A stretch of 64,000 nt of DNA from Adiantum capillus-veneris (lineage: Eukaryota; Streptophyta; Polypodiopsida; Polypodiales; Pteridaceae): the NCBI GenBank assembly GCA_014529385.2, contig CM043944.1, positions 60,089,268 through 60,153,267 on the forward strand, given 5' to 3'. This document shows, piece after piece, positions 38,327-50,934 of the stretch; positions within the stretch are counted from its first letter, which is position 1, and each line of letters opens with the position of its first letter. The notes under the pieces are model-generated. The model worked only from the letters and a program-made list of their open reading frames with translations. It searched no databases and was not told the origin of the DNA. The position numbers and the translations under genes were made by a program.

Positions 38327-38445
38327 ACGTAGTAAAGAAATGTATTTCAAGCACACTTTTTTACAGGGCACAATTGAAAAATGAGATCAATAAACTTCAT
38401 GTCTTGAAAGTCATTTGTATACACTTGGGTTCACAAGAATATCTG
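38228..38445. repeat. TA/GA microsatellite between convergent genes
   Basis: A (TA) run at 38259-38287 continues as a (GA) run to about 38322. It lies between the 3' ends of the fusion gene and the minus-strand gene. Confidence 0.9.
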
Positions 38446-39614
38446 TTACATTGACACTACTTCAACCCGACCGTTTAGCATTTGTGATCGCATATACCAA
38501 AATGAGAGTAATAGTGATTGGCTTGCAATCATGTACTTGACAACTAGAGTATCAAGCGCGACCTCGCACCGTAAACCAATCTCTTCCTTTGCATACCATC
38601 CTTTGTCAAGAAGTTTGTCACAGGATGACTGCTGAAATGACTTGCACATGAACATAGTTTTTGTAACTCGGATGTTGTAGCTATGAAATAGCTCTATGAA
38701 GAGTGCAACAGGACAAAAGTTTGCAATTCTAACCAGTTTGGTAGGAATAGAGCTACGTAGAGACCTTTGTATATCCTTGTAGAGCTTACTTCGCATTGCC
38801 TCCACCATTGTTTCCTCGGGAACTGGCCAGTCCACAGTGTTCCAATCGGTTGGTAGAGGCACTTTCACCAACATGCCATTCTTATTCCTTGAGCTGAGTT
38901 GGTAAAAGTGGTCATAAAAAAAGATTCCCTCATCAGCCAGTCTTTTGCTGCTCCTCTCTGAGTACTGTAGAGAACCAATGTGGGCATGAACAACATGGAA
39001 GAGGCCTATTATGCACTCCACAGGTTCCCATTGCTCATAAGAAGAGGGATAAACATCTGCAATATATATAAGAAGAGTTAAACTAAGAGTATCAATAAGT
39101 ACAAATGACAAATCTAATGTAATTGAGCTGTGAAGAATGGAAACATTAATCATAACAAGCGGGAGAAACATTGAAAAATATATAAGAAAAGTTATAATGA
39201 GAGTATCAGTAAGTTCACATGTCAAGAGTACTTACAATTGCAACATGGTTGATGTATATCTGATACATTTCCACCGTTTGCTATCACCTCTGGATGGGTA
39301 AACACATGCTGAACAAGAACTTCCTTTACAGATCTTTTGCCGATTTCAACTTTGAAATCCAACACCCTGGCCTTCCATGTTGAGCGGTAAACGTTGATAC
39401 CACTAGACCTCTTGGGTCTTCTTGGTTGCATGAGGACCCATGAACCTTTGTTTATCCTTTGTCCAACCCATTGGTTCTCTGCACTTATTGAAGCTGGTAT
39501 TGTAATTGAGGATATGCTACTACTTGGCCTTCTAGGCAAAGTGCAGTTGTTGGTTGTTGGTGTGAGAGACAGTAAACACCTGGAGGCTCTTGGGCGAGAA
39601 GACGTGGACGCCAT
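38446..39614 (-). CDS. Unknown two-exon gene (fourth gene of the 11.5-kb element)
   Basis: Exon 1 runs from ATG at 39614 to 39236 and exon 2 from 39056 to the TAA at 38446. The donor GTAAGT and an acceptor ending TTGCAG bound the intron (39057-39235) and the phases fit (990 bases, 329 residues). The protein begins with a Ser/Thr/Arg-rich tail (ASTSSRPRASRC) and has a possible basic region (QPRRPKRSSG). The second exon holds QWEPVECIIGLFHVVHAH and a later RIANFCPVALFIELFHSY stretch. It has no in-frame stop, which makes it one of the best preserved genes in the window. I do not recognise a family. It abuts the right terminal repeat and reads inwards, mirroring the transposase-like gene at the left end. 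Confidence 0.65.
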
Positions 39615-39935
39615 AACTCTCAGAGAAAAGCTTTAGTGGAGGGAGATTCACTTTGAAAGCATTCTAATGGAGGGAAAGTGTTTTAGAATTCCAATATCTT
39701 GTGCGGGCTTAATGGTCACCCTCCAGTACGTTAATGACCATAAGAGAATATCAGAAGTGGGACCACATGCAAGCACCTAAAAGCTCGGTAAAAGGAAGGA
39801 AATTACTATGCTACAATCCTAGTTTCGTGAAAGTTTTATGCTATTTTCCTATTTTTTGAGTCTTTCCACGTACTTTCCTACGTAACGTAGCCTTCATGCT
39901 CATTGGACGCGCTCTATTTTTCTCTCTCTTCATAT
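39615..39935. other. Promoter-side region between the fourth gene and the right terminal repeat
   Basis: No coding sequence is seen. It should carry the promoter of the minus-strand gene. Confidence 0.4.
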
Positions 39936-39967
39936 GGCCCTCCAAATGACCTCTGAAATTTCCTAAT
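39936..39967 (-). repeat. Right terminal inverted repeat of the 11.5-kb element
   Basis: Inverse of 28458-28489 with one mismatch; satellite A resumes at once. Confidence 0.9.
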
Positions 39968-41010
39968 GAATATAGAGCATAGATCGGTTCTTACCAGCAA
40001 AGATCAGACCCTATAGCCTTCAGGCCAAAGGGTGCCAATATAGAGCATGGAGAGACTCTTACTAGAATATAGGGGACCATATGGCTTTCAAGTCACATGG
40101 TGCCAATATAGAACAAATAGTTTTTTTACTAGCATAAAGAACATCCTGACCTAGGGGGATTGGTTGTCAAAAATCCATCATAGAAGGGTTCCTATGGCCT
40201 TCAGCCCATAAGGTCTTCTCAATATAGAGCGAATAGTATTTTTCATTGTCATACAGAGCACCCTTGGGGACCTTGAGGCCAACCCTATGGCCTTCAGGCC
40301 TTAGGGAGCTAATATAGAGCATGGTGATTTATATCGGCATAGAGAGCTATGGCCCTAGGGCCATAGCAAAACAATGAGGTGTTTTTGGAAATGATGAGGG
40401 CACCTTGTGGTATTGGGGCCATAGGAAGTCAATATAGATCATAGAGCATAGACGATAGAGCATAGAGCACAAAGAGATTCTTAGTAGCATAGAGGGAACC
40501 CTATGACCTTCAAGCCACAGGGTGCCGTTATAGAGTAAACAGAGGTTCTTACTAGCATAGAGGGGACCCTATGGACTTCATCCCACAAGGTCTCCTCAAT
40601 ATAGAGCAAATAGTGATTTTTACTTGCATGGAGAGCACCATATGGCCCTAGGGTCATAGGTTACCAGAAAACCCTCATGAAGTGTTTCTTTAAAACATTG
40701 TGGCCTCCTTGTGGCCTTGGGGCCATAGGATGCCAATGTAGAGCATAGAGAGGTTCTTACTAGCATGCAGGGGACCCTATGGCCTTCAAGCCACAGATTG
40801 CCATATGGTGTTGGTGTAGAGGCTCTAAAGGGGTATTTAGGCCATTCAAGGGATACTTCTTTGAGGGTCCTCTAATGTCATAAGGGAACATGTGATCACA
40901 CTACCATAGAGTGGCCTAGGTACACTTGTAGAACCATTTTGTTGGCACCCTTTGGACCTAGGACCACATGGTTTAACATAGAGGTGACTCTATGGCCCTA
41001 GGTCTATATG
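39968..41010. repeat. Satellite family A, block 3
   Basis: Units of the second subtype ('ttcttactagcatagaggg', 'gccaatatagagcatag') continue from the interrupted unit left of 28458 and become degenerate near 40840. Confidence 0.88.
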
Positions 41011-41061
41011 GATGTAATAATATCCATCTTGTCTAAATATATGTCATTCTTTTTACAGAAA

Positions 41062-43799
41062 ATGTCTCAGAAGAGAAAGTCAAAGTCAGTTGATGCAACA
41101 GGCTCAACACCAAGTTCTTGGTATCTAGATTTTCACTTACCAAATGGTGGAAGTGATGAGAAAGTCCACTTGTTCTTTCAAGATAAAGAGCAATTTCCCT
41201 TCAAGGATTGTGGTATTGTCAAGGAGATAAAGAAAGATTGTTCAGATCTTGAAATGTCTCCATGCCTTGGAGTAAAACTACTCAATGGTGACTCCTACTT
41301 GTTGGAGCCTGTGGCCTTTGCTCAAAAATTGGTGAAGGTTGATTATGAAGGAGTGACAATGACAAAAGTAGGGTGGGTGGAGCTTCAAGAAGACACTCCA
41401 AGTGAGAACTTTACAGACTTATATATTGAGGGCTTTAAGAAAGTCAATCAATATTTAGGTAAATTGAGCAGCACAAAGAAGAATAAGAAGGGAAAGAATG
41501 AAGACACAGGTACAACAAATCAATCTAAGACGCTCAAGGAGAGTCAGACTCCCTCACTTGGAGAAAATAGTGGAAATGTGATTGAAGAAAATATTTCAGT
41601 TATACCCTTACAAACTCAAGAAGCAGGAGATTCTAGTGGACTTGCAACCCTAACAATTGGAACCCCCTCAGTGGCAGTGGTTGTGGACTCAGCATGCTTA
41701 GCTGTGTTGGACTCTATTATACAGCCCAAAGAAAAAGATCTTGATAAAGAAGTTGCCAAAACTTCTAAGAGTGGGCTAGATGGATACGTCGGAATTGACC
41801 ACTATTTTAAATTTGGTGTACAATTTACCCAATTGATCCCATTTGAGCAATGCAACCTTGCACCAGAAGGCTATAGATGCAGACCATTGTTAGATGTATA
41901 TGTGAAATATCTCTTGACGCAATTTGCAGGGCACTCTAGGCCAGTCTCCAATGCAGCAGACTTGATGCCGTATAACCCAATTACAAAAATGCCTTTACAA
42001 ACAGCTGAAGTGCATGGAGACAAGCTATCAACATACCACTATTGGATTCTAGCTGGTCAGCATTCCATCATAGCGGCTAGAGATTTTTTGCGTAACAGCA
42101 GCACTAAGTATGCTTTGAGAAAAGAGTTCTACAAGTTTAGAACTGCAAGGATAGTGGTAGACGCTCCGAAAGAGGTTGCTGTTCGAATTTCCAGAATGGA
42201 GAACATGGAGAGAATAACAGCAATGAAATACCAACCTTATGTGGAGGTCTTGAAGCATGGCCATAGTCAATGGCTTGCATATTATAAACCAACAAAACCC
42301 AAGGCAGGTGTTCCTGTCGGTCATCCAAGTTGAGCAGGTTGGGATGTAAGTTCCACTTCCCTATGCTTGTTTTTGTTACAAATATGTCTTGAAATAAAGT
42401 TAATTTTCTTTTCTTTATTTTGAAGTCCTTTGTAAATGTGGCGAACATCGTGTTCAACCATAAATCATTTGCCAACAAAGAAGCACACATGGTCATGTAC
42501 GATGATGAAATCTATGATCAGTGGATACACATCTTGGAGAAGCATCAGACATCAACTTCTCGTGGGCGACAACCAATCATAAAAACCTTTAGATGCCTAG
42601 CTGGTTTAGAAGATAATGATGTCAAGCTACTACAACAAGAGCTGGCAGATGAGAAGATTTGCTTAGTGAAGCAACCACGTCAACAAGCGGGCATGCTCGA
42701 CCTCACTGCACGTGCAATGGTCTTAAAGAAGACCAAGGTTTTTGAGCCTCAAATGTTGATGGCATTTAAAGAGATAGATCCATCAGCAATAGCAGTTACT
42801 TTATGGGATAAATGTAAGTCTCATTATAACATTACAGATGAGATTTAAAAATCTCTCTTCATGAGTTGTACGCAATGGCTAAATCTCCTACTACAAAAAG
42901 GAAAGGAGAAAGAGCCAATTCTTGAGATCACTAGGGGATATGTGCAGTGGATCATTGCACAAAAGAATGGCACTTCTAGTTTGCAATTCATTTTACCATG
43001 GAAAATCAAGTGTGTTGGAAAGAATTTGGAAGGCATTGAGTTTCTCTGCAGTGAGAATAGCTCTAAAATTCGAGTTGGTGTTTTCATCATAGACACAACA
43101 CACAAAAGTCTTACATCTAGTGGTTGGAGTGTTGGCCAATTTGGTAAAGTAATTGATGGAGTATGTGGGGTAGCACATCAACCATCAGAGTTTTTAATTG
43201 CCGGCTTAGTCAAGTATCAACACGTTGCTTCCCTAGAGAAGGAAATTTTTGAAAAAGCTAAATGGTATGAAATACATGTTCTACCTTTGAGCTCCTTAAT
43301 GGGATCAGAGACCATCCAAACATGTGCTCTTCGCGAATTAGTTTTTGGGGTTTGGGCATTTTTCAGTCAAGGAGAGCAGTACACCAACTACTCTAGTGTT
43401 AAAGGGTCATTGTTGGAGCCAATGCATACTCTCTGCACCAATGACGACGAGTATGATGCTGTGACCATGGCCAAATCCTTTTTTGTACGTCATGCAATCA
43501 AATGCATCTGTCTCAAAGAAGATGATCAAGTGATAGACATCTTCTCATTAGGCTATGAGACTAAAGAGGCACTAAAACAACAGAGAAAGGTGATATCAGT
43601 TGCATGTAGTAGTGATCAAATGACGCAATTGGAATCTCTTTGCCATTCCATAGTGGAAGAAGACCTTGATCTTAGACGGTGGGCAGGTGTGGATAACACA
43701 GAGAAAGTCAATTCCAAGGATTCAGAAGAAGAAGAAATTGAAGAACCATTGGATGCAAGTGCTGAGGCCATTCTAGAAAGTCTACAGGAAACAGGTTAA
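41062..43799 (+). pseudogene. Two-exon gene with a possible ParB-like domain; two internal stops
   Basis: An acceptor (TTTTTACAG) ends at 41058 and the first ATG is at 41062. Exon 1 runs to 42344 (donor GTAAGT), exon 2 from 42426 to the TAA at 43797-43799; the join reads AGWD-SFVNVANIVF in frame. In-frame stops are TGA 42331-42333 and TAA 42846-42848. The N-terminal third is charged and Ser/Thr-rich. Residues around 41860-42100 read MPYNPITKMPLQTAEVHG and YHYWILAGQHSIIAARDFL; the W-I-x-x-GQH-x-x-AA pattern resembles the ParB/sulfiredoxin fold, but this is a weak match. The C-terminal half is unrecognised, ending in an acidic tail (DSEEEEIEEPLDASAEA). An upstream non-coding exon is likely. It is bracketed by satellite A. 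Confidence 0.6.
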
Positions 43800-44129
43800 G
43801 CTAGCCACCCTTGATATTACATTACTGGTATTTAGATTATTATTGTTGTCATTTTATTTTATTTGTCCCATCTTAAATCTGCCCATGATGTTAAAAACAT
43901 TGATGTTTGGCTTGTTATTGTTCTCAATTTATTTTCTTTGAAAAAATGTGAACTTGTGAGTTTGAGTTTTTTCACAATAATTGAATTAGACTTAAGTGTA
44001 TGATATTATATGGACATGTTTTGGTAAATATAATTCTACATTTATATATGTTCATAAGATATATATTATGTAATAAATTAAAGTTAATTGATCATATGAG
44101 GTTTGGGAAGAATACACTATGACTTGAGG
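43800..44129. other. AT-rich 3' flank
   Basis: No gene is seen; probably the untranslated end and terminator region of the preceding gene. Confidence 0.4.
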
Positions 44130-44720
44130 ATCATAGAGTTCTTTGTAGACATGACACCCTATGGCCCTAGGGCCATACAATCCCCCAAAAGAAAATGGGA
44201 TACCCAAAAACCTTACAGATGTAGAGTGATTACACCGAGTCTCTAAAAGGGCACATAAGCATCTGGGTTACTCTATAGGCTTAGGCCCATTGGGTGTCAA
44301 CATAGAATCCCCCAAAAGCATTTGGCTACCCTACAATCTTACAGATATAGGGTGATTTCATAGAGTCTTTAAAAGGGCACATAAGCATTTGGGCTAGTAT
44401 ACAACCTTAAGGCTATATGGTGTCAACACAGCTATCCTACAATCTTATGTATATAGAGAGATTACATAAAGTCTCTAAACAGGCACATGAGTATTTGGGC
44501 TATTCTAGAAGGAAACATAAGTTATCCAAGAGCATTTGGGATACCCTAAGGCCTTAGGGCCATATGGTGGTGACATAGAATCTCCATAGGGGAACTTAAA
44601 TCACCCCATGGATGCAAATCACCTAGCTCTTATGGACATATCTTATAAAACATCACATGACACCCTATGGCCTTTAGACCATAGGTTGGTTATTCTAGGT
44701 CACCTAAAGACTCTTTAAGT
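44130..44720. repeat. Satellite family A, block 4 (divergent)
   Basis: Palindromic core copies (for example at about 44158-44177) alternate with 'acataagcatttgggctac' and 'ctttaaaagggcacataagc' spacers, a third subtype. Confidence 0.8.
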
Positions 44721-45260
44721 GTTTCAAGAACATTTTTCGTTGGCCTTATATCTTGTGTCCATATACATTAGGGACATATATTTCTTATCTTGTGATTAAG
44801 GTTTAATATTCTATTCAGAATGAAATAAGCTAGAAAAAACTAAAAAGTATTTAGTACTCAAAATTTCAAAATGAGAGTTTGAACAATTGATGTATGATCA
44901 TTTTTTGTTGGGTGTAAGTTCTTCTATTGTGAATTGATGGTGTAAGCGTTTGAAATAATTATCTTTGCATTGCAACTAAGTAGATTAAACATATATTCAA
45001 CATTTGTTGTAAATGCCAATTATTTGCTTAGATAGTAAACATCGAGTATAAATGGTTATTGAAGCATTTGTCCTTTGGATTATGTGAAGATCTGGTTCTT
45101 TGATTGTAACAAGATTTTATTCAAAGGTATAAAGTGCGATTATTTTGTTCCAAACTATGATTTTGTTTCTCTTCTAAATGATGCAGAGAATTGGAATTTA
45201 TATCTTGATTTTTTTTCAATAGAGAGAAGCTAGGACTAGTAGAATTTTTTAGCTTGTCAT
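44721..45260. other. Unassigned AT-rich stretch
   Basis: Nothing recognised; probably the decayed intron or flank of the FCP1-like gene fragment that follows. Confidence 0.35.
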
Positions 45261-45660
45261 GTAGCAATCGGAACATTGTATCAGGTTTATTGCAAAGAAA
45301 TGATTGTATAATGTATAACCATTGTTTAAGTTTGTAAATTGGAAGTAGAAGGCAATGCAAGTTCCAAAACATATGCAATTCCATAAGGAGAATCCAACAC
45401 AAATACTTTTGCCCCTCACGAATGTAGCAATCAGAACATTGTATCAAGCTTTATTGCAAAGAAATGATTGTATAATGTATAACCATTGTTTACGTTTGTA
45501 AATTGGAAGTAGAAGGCAATGCAAGTTCCAAAACATGTGCAATGCCATAAGGAGAATCCAGCACAAATACTTTTGCCCCTCAGGACTTGTAAATCAAAGT
45601 GCATGGTGAGCCAGACCTTCCATCCACCAACAGATCAATGCATTTGTGAATTAAAGTACT
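45261..45660 (+). pseudogene. FCP1-like gene fragment, internally duplicated
   Basis: Two copies of a 163-base unit (45261-45423 and 45424-45586) contain 'ggaagtagaaggcaatgcaa' and 'aaggagaatcca', matching the coding sequence at 50927-50990 (MEVEGNGSSRTCATPEGESN). The second copy extends to 'tccatccaccaacagatcaa', matching 51037-51050. Stops replace several codons. It is a decayed relic of the gene at 50594-51931. Confidence 0.75.
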
Positions 45661-45829
45661 TGAAATTTTGATTTAAATGTTTTAATGTTATGATGATATT
45701 TGAAGGCAAAGACCCCTTCAACTGTGTGGTAAAGCAACAAATGTATGATGTATGATAATGATTCAATTTTGTATATCGTGTTGCATATTTATCGCATTTT
45801 TTAGCTTACACATTTTGCTAGCATAGAGG

Positions 45830-47640
45830 ACACCCTATGGCCCTAGGACCATAGGATGCCATCATATCCCATGCACAATTTCTTTTTTACCATAGAGGAC
45901 ATCTTATGGATCTAGGGTCATAAGACGCCAACATAGTGCATAAATGGCTTCTTATAAGAATACACGTAAACACAGTGCATAGAGGGAATTTTACTAGCAT
46001 AAAGACCGCCCTATGGCCTTGGGACCTAGGGTGCCAACATAGAGCATAGAGAGATTTTTATTGCACCTTCTTTCCCTTGGGACGCCATAGTGCCATAAAG
46101 TGGTTTTTGTATATATAGTAGAGAATTCTCACACACATTGTACCTTGGTCACTATCTAGCCCTTGGACCATATGATAGTAGCATAGAGGACACCCTATAG
46201 CCCTAGGGTTTCCTTCTATCCCTAGGGCCATACACTGCCAACATATAGTATACATGGTTTCTTCATAGAGCAAACCTTTTAGTCTTACACTATAGAGTGG
46301 AAACCTAGACCATATAATGTATCCTACTGGCATAGAAGGCACCCTATGACCCTGAGGCCAAAGAGTACCAATTTAGGGCATAAAGGGTCTCTTCCAAAGT
46401 TGAAGGGCACCTTGTGGCCCTAGGGAGCACCCTATGGCCCCAGGGCCATAGGGTGTCAACATAGTCAAATGGGGTGTAAACTTAGAGCATAGAGGGTTTC
46501 TTACTATCACGGAGGACACCCTGTGTCGTTGGTGCCATAGGGTGCAAACATATAGCATGGAGGGTTTCTTGCTAGCATAGAGAGCACCCTATGGCCTTGG
46601 GGCCATATGATTCCAACAAAGAGAATAAACGGTTTTTTGATAGCATAGAGGATAGCTTATTTCCCTGGGGCCATATGATACAAAAATAAAAGAGTCTTAA
46701 GAAGGGAACCTAGGCCACTAAATCACCATGGGGCCATAAGGTGGTCTTTGTGAGGAATGCTCCTAAAGGGTTCCTTGGCTATCCTATGGCCTTTGCGCCA
46801 TAGGCTACCAACATAGAGTTTAGATGGTTTCTTACTAACATAGAGCTCACCTTGTGACCTACGGTCTTTAGATTCTAATATAGAGTTTCAATGGTTTTAT
46901 ACTAGGCATAAGGGGCACCCTATGGCCTTGGGGCCATAGAGTGTCAATGTAGAGCGCACAGGTTTCCTTTCTAGCATAGAGGGCACCATGTGGCCTAGGA
47001 TCCATTTGATGCACCCTATGGCCCGAGGGCTGTAGGTTGCCAATGTAGACAAGGTTTCTTAGTAGCATTATAAAGGGTACCTTGTGGCCCTCAAATCTCC
47101 ATAGGGTTCCGACATAGAGCGTAGAGGGTTTTTCTTACTAGCATAGAGGACATCCTATGGCCTTGGGGCTATAGGGTTTCAATATTGAGCATAGAGTATT
47201 TCTTACTAGCATAGAGGCTACCTTGTGGCCCTAGGTCCATAGGGTGCAAACATAGAGAATAGAGGATTTCTTACTATCATACAGGGTACCTTGTGGCCCT
47301 AGGTCCATAGGGTGCAAACATAAAGAATAGAGGATTTGTTACTAGCACAGAGGGCACCCTTTGGCCCAAAGGCCATAGAGTGACAACATGTAGCATAAAG
47401 GGTTTCTTACTAGCATAAGAGGAAGACCTTGTGGCCCTTGGGTCATAGAGTGCCAACATAAAGCATATATGGTTTCTAACTAGTGCTCATAGAGGGCATC
47501 TTGTGGCCCTATGACAACCCATGGCCTTAGGGCCATAGGGTGACACATAAATAAAGTACCATATGGATTTGAAGCCATATATCTATTTATATGTTGAGAC
47601 CTCCCAACAATCCTAACCCTATGGCCTTGAGGCCATAAAA
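45830..47640. repeat. Satellite family A, block 5
   Basis: Units of about 75-110 bases with 'gcatagagggtttcttactagc' split spacers and the 'accctatggcc' core. This is the clearest tandem organisation in the window. Confidence 0.9.
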
Positions 47641-48011
47641 AAACATATTTTGGATTATCTTAAAGTCATAGAGATATCTACAAAGAGAACTGTATGGCCT
47701 GAAGGCCATAAGAAACTTACTCAAGGAAATCATCCAATGCAAGAAGATCATCGCAATAGAAAATGAGACTTCTGCTCTAGAGCTTAAAGGCATAAATGTT
47801 TCTCCAAGTATACTTCTAGGCGCCACCATCATGGACAAAGAACTAATGTAGCTAGATAAAGATTAGGAATCTCTAGACAATAAGGAGCATAAAAATAAAT
47901 TCATTGTAGATGTGTTGTCAGTTAGTAAATTTGCTATTTGCGATTAGTTTTTTCTAAGAGTGTGAAAAAAAAGAGTTATCAAAATGTAGATAATTTGGAA
48001 TCTAAAATTAG

Positions 48012-48352
48012 GTGTTCTTTAAACTTGCAGTCCTTCAACAAGAGATTGTGGTTGACAAAGTTTTACTCGAGATTGTTGGTATAGAGGATGCTAATGCCAT
48101 TGACCCTATTGAGAAAGATTCTATCAATCTCCATGTCAACCAAAGAGTTTCTAACAAAGATGACAAGAATCTACAAGTCTTTGAAGGTCAATTGCTACAA
48201 CGACTCGAGATCAATTTAAAGAGTAATCCAATGGAAGAAGACAGTGAAAGTTCCAGAACATGTGCAAGGGAAGAAGAAGAATCTAATGAAAATATTATAG
48301 TAGCCCAAGAGTTGGGAATTGGATTGCATGACACCACAATGGAAGTAGAAGG
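48012..48352 (+). pseudogene. FCP1-like gene, 5' exon only (truncated by the duplication)
   Basis: An acceptor-like AACTTGCAG precedes a frame reading VLQQEIVVDKVLLEIVGIED and ending at MEVEG, nearly identical to 50594-50934. At 48353 the homology stops and a 51-base filler of poly-T and 'gctctttcaatttcggag' leads into the second satellite copy. The catalytic exons are therefore missing. Confidence 0.75.
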
Positions 48353-48403
48353 TTTTTCTTTTCTTTTTTTTTCTGAAAAGCTCTTTCAATTTCGGAGTAT
48401 AAA

Positions 48404-50934
48404 CTTACACATTTTGCTAGCATAGAGGACACCCTATGGCCCTAGGACCATAGGATGCCATCATATCCATGTACACTTTCTCTTTTACCATAGAGGACAT
48501 CTTATGGATATAGGGTCATAAGATGCCAACATAGTGCATAAATGGATTCTTATAAGTATACACGTAAACATAGTGCATAGAGGGAATTTTACTAGCATAG
48601 AGATGGCCCTATGGCCTTGGGGCCATAGGGTGCCAACATAAAGCATAGAGGGATTTTTATTAGCACCTTGTTACCTTGGGACACACATGATACCTTGTTC
48701 ACTATCTGGGCCTTGGACCAAATCATAGTAGCATAGAGGACACCCTATAGCCCTAGGGTTTCCTTCTATCCCTAGGGCCATACACTGCCAACATATAGTA
48801 TACATGGTTTCTTCATAGAATAAACCTTTTTGCCCTACACAATTTAGTGGAAACCTAGACCACATAATGTATCCTACTAGCATAGAAGGCACCCTATGAC
48901 CCTGAGGCCAAAGAGTACCAATTGAAGGTTGAAGGGCACCTTGTGGCCCTAGGGAGCACCCTATGGCCCCAGGGCCATAGGGTGTCAACATAGTCAAATG
49001 GGGTGTAAACTTAGAGCATAGAGGGTTTCTTACTATCATGGAGGACACCCTATGTCCTTGGTGCCATAGGGTGCAAACATATAGCATGGAGGGTTTCTTG
49101 CTAGCATAGAGAGCACCCTATGGGCTCCCTATGGACTTGGGGCCATATGATTCCAACAAAGAGCATAAACGGTTTTTTGATAGTATATAGGATAGTTTAT
49201 TTCCCTGGGGCCATATGATACAAAAATAAAAGAATCTTAAGAAGGGCACCTAGGCCACTAAATCACTATGGGGCCATAAGGTGGTCTTTGTCGGGAATGC
49301 GCCTAAAGGGTTCCTTGGCTATCCTTTGGCCTTTGGCTACCAACATAGAGTCTAGATGGTTTCTTACTAGCATAGAGCTCACCTTGTGGCCTACGGTCTT
49401 TAGATGCTAATATAGAGTTTCAATGGTTTCATACTAGGCGTAAGGGGAACCCTATGGCCTTGGGGCCATTGAGTGTCAATGTAGAGCACAGAGGTTTCCT
49501 TTCTAGCATAGAGGGAACCATGTGGCCTAGGAGCCATTTGATGCACCCTATGGCCCGAGGGCTATAGGTTGCCAATGTAGACCGTAGAGGTTTTCTTTCT
49601 AGCATAGAGGGAACCTTGTGGCCTAGGGGCTATTTGGTGCTCCCCTAGAGCATACAAGGTTTCTTTGTAGCATTATAAAGGGTACCTTGTGGCCCTCAAG
49701 TCTCTATAGGGTGCCAACATAGAGCATAGAGGGTTGTTCTTACTAGCATAGAGGACTCCTATGGCCTTGGGGCCATAGGGTTTCAATATTGACCATAGAG
49801 GATTTCTTACTAGCATAGAGGCTACCTTGTGGCCCTAGGTCCATAGGGTGCAAACATAGATAATAGAGGATTTCTTACTATCATAGAGGGTACCTTGTGA
49901 CCCTAGTTCCATAGGGTGCAAACATAGAGCATAACGGATTTGTTACTAGCACATAGGGCACCCTATGGCCCAAACTCCATAGAGTGATAACATGTAGCAT
50001 AAAGGGTTTCTTACTAGCATAAAAGGCAGACCTTGTGGCCCTCGGGTCATAGGGTGCCAACATAAAGCATATATGGTTTTTTACTAGTGCTCATAGAGGG
50101 CATCTTGTGGCCCTATGACAACCCATGGCCTTAGGGCCATAGGGTGACACATAAATAAAGTACCATATGGATTTGAAGCCATATATCTATTTATATGTTG
50201 AGACCTCCCAACAATCCTAACCCTATGGCCTTGAGGCCATAAACAAACATATTTTGGATTATCTTAAAGTCATAGAGATATCTACAAAGAGAACCGTAGG
50301 CTTAGTCAAGGAAATCATCCAATGCAAGAAGATCATGGCAATAGAAAAGGAGACTTCTGCTCTAGAGCTTAAAGTCATAAATGTTTCTCCAAGTATACTT
50401 CTAGGCGCCACCATCATGGACAAAGAACTAATGTAGCTAGATAAATATTAGGAATCTCTAGACAATGAGCATAACAATAAATTCATTGTAGATGTGTTGT
50501 CAGTTAGTAAATTTGCTATTTGAGATTAGTTTTTTCTAAGAGTGTGACAAAAAAGAGTTATCAAAATGTAGATACTTTGGAATCTAAAATTAGGTGTTTT
50601 TTAAACTTGCAGTCCTTCAACAAGATATGGCGGCTGACAAAGTTTTACTCGAGATTGTTGATATAGAGGATGCTAATGCCATGGACCCTACTGAGAAAGA
50701 TTCTATCAATCTCCATGTCAACCAAAGAGTTTATGACGAAGATGACAAGAATCTACAAGTCTTTGAAGGTCAATTGCTACAACGACTGTAGATAAATTTA
50801 AAGAGTAATCCAATGGAAGAAGACAGTGAAAGTTCCAGAACATGTGCAAGGGAAGAAGAAGAATCCAATGAAAATATTCTAGTAGCCCAAGAGTTGGGAA
50901 TTGGATTGCATGACACCACAATGGAAGTAGAAGG
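48404..50934. repeat. 2.53-kb tandem duplication, copy 2
   Basis: Second copy of the unit at 45804-48352; it runs on into the complete gene at 50594-51931, so this copy holds the original junction. Confidence 0.9.
50254..50436 (+). other. Possible upstream exon of the FCP1-like gene
   Basis: The frame YLKVIEISTKRTVGLVKE, then MAIEKETSALELKVINV is conserved between the two duplication copies, except for a 19-base insertion in copy 1 at about 47693-47715. Coding status is uncertain. Confidence 0.35.

Larger units (their letters stand above)
45804..48352. repeat. 2.55-kb tandem duplication, copy 1
   Basis: From CTTACACATTTTGCTAGCAT at 45804 to GAAGTAGAAGG at 48352 the sequence matches 48404-50934 throughout, with small insertions and deletions. 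The unit consists of about 1.8 kb of satellite A followed by a gene 5' part. Confidence 0.9.

Noticed and set aside
41860-42110. Firm assignment of the 41062-43799 gene to the ParB family
   Set aside because: Only the GQHSxxAA pattern and its surroundings agree; the rest of the protein gives no support, so it is kept as a possibility.
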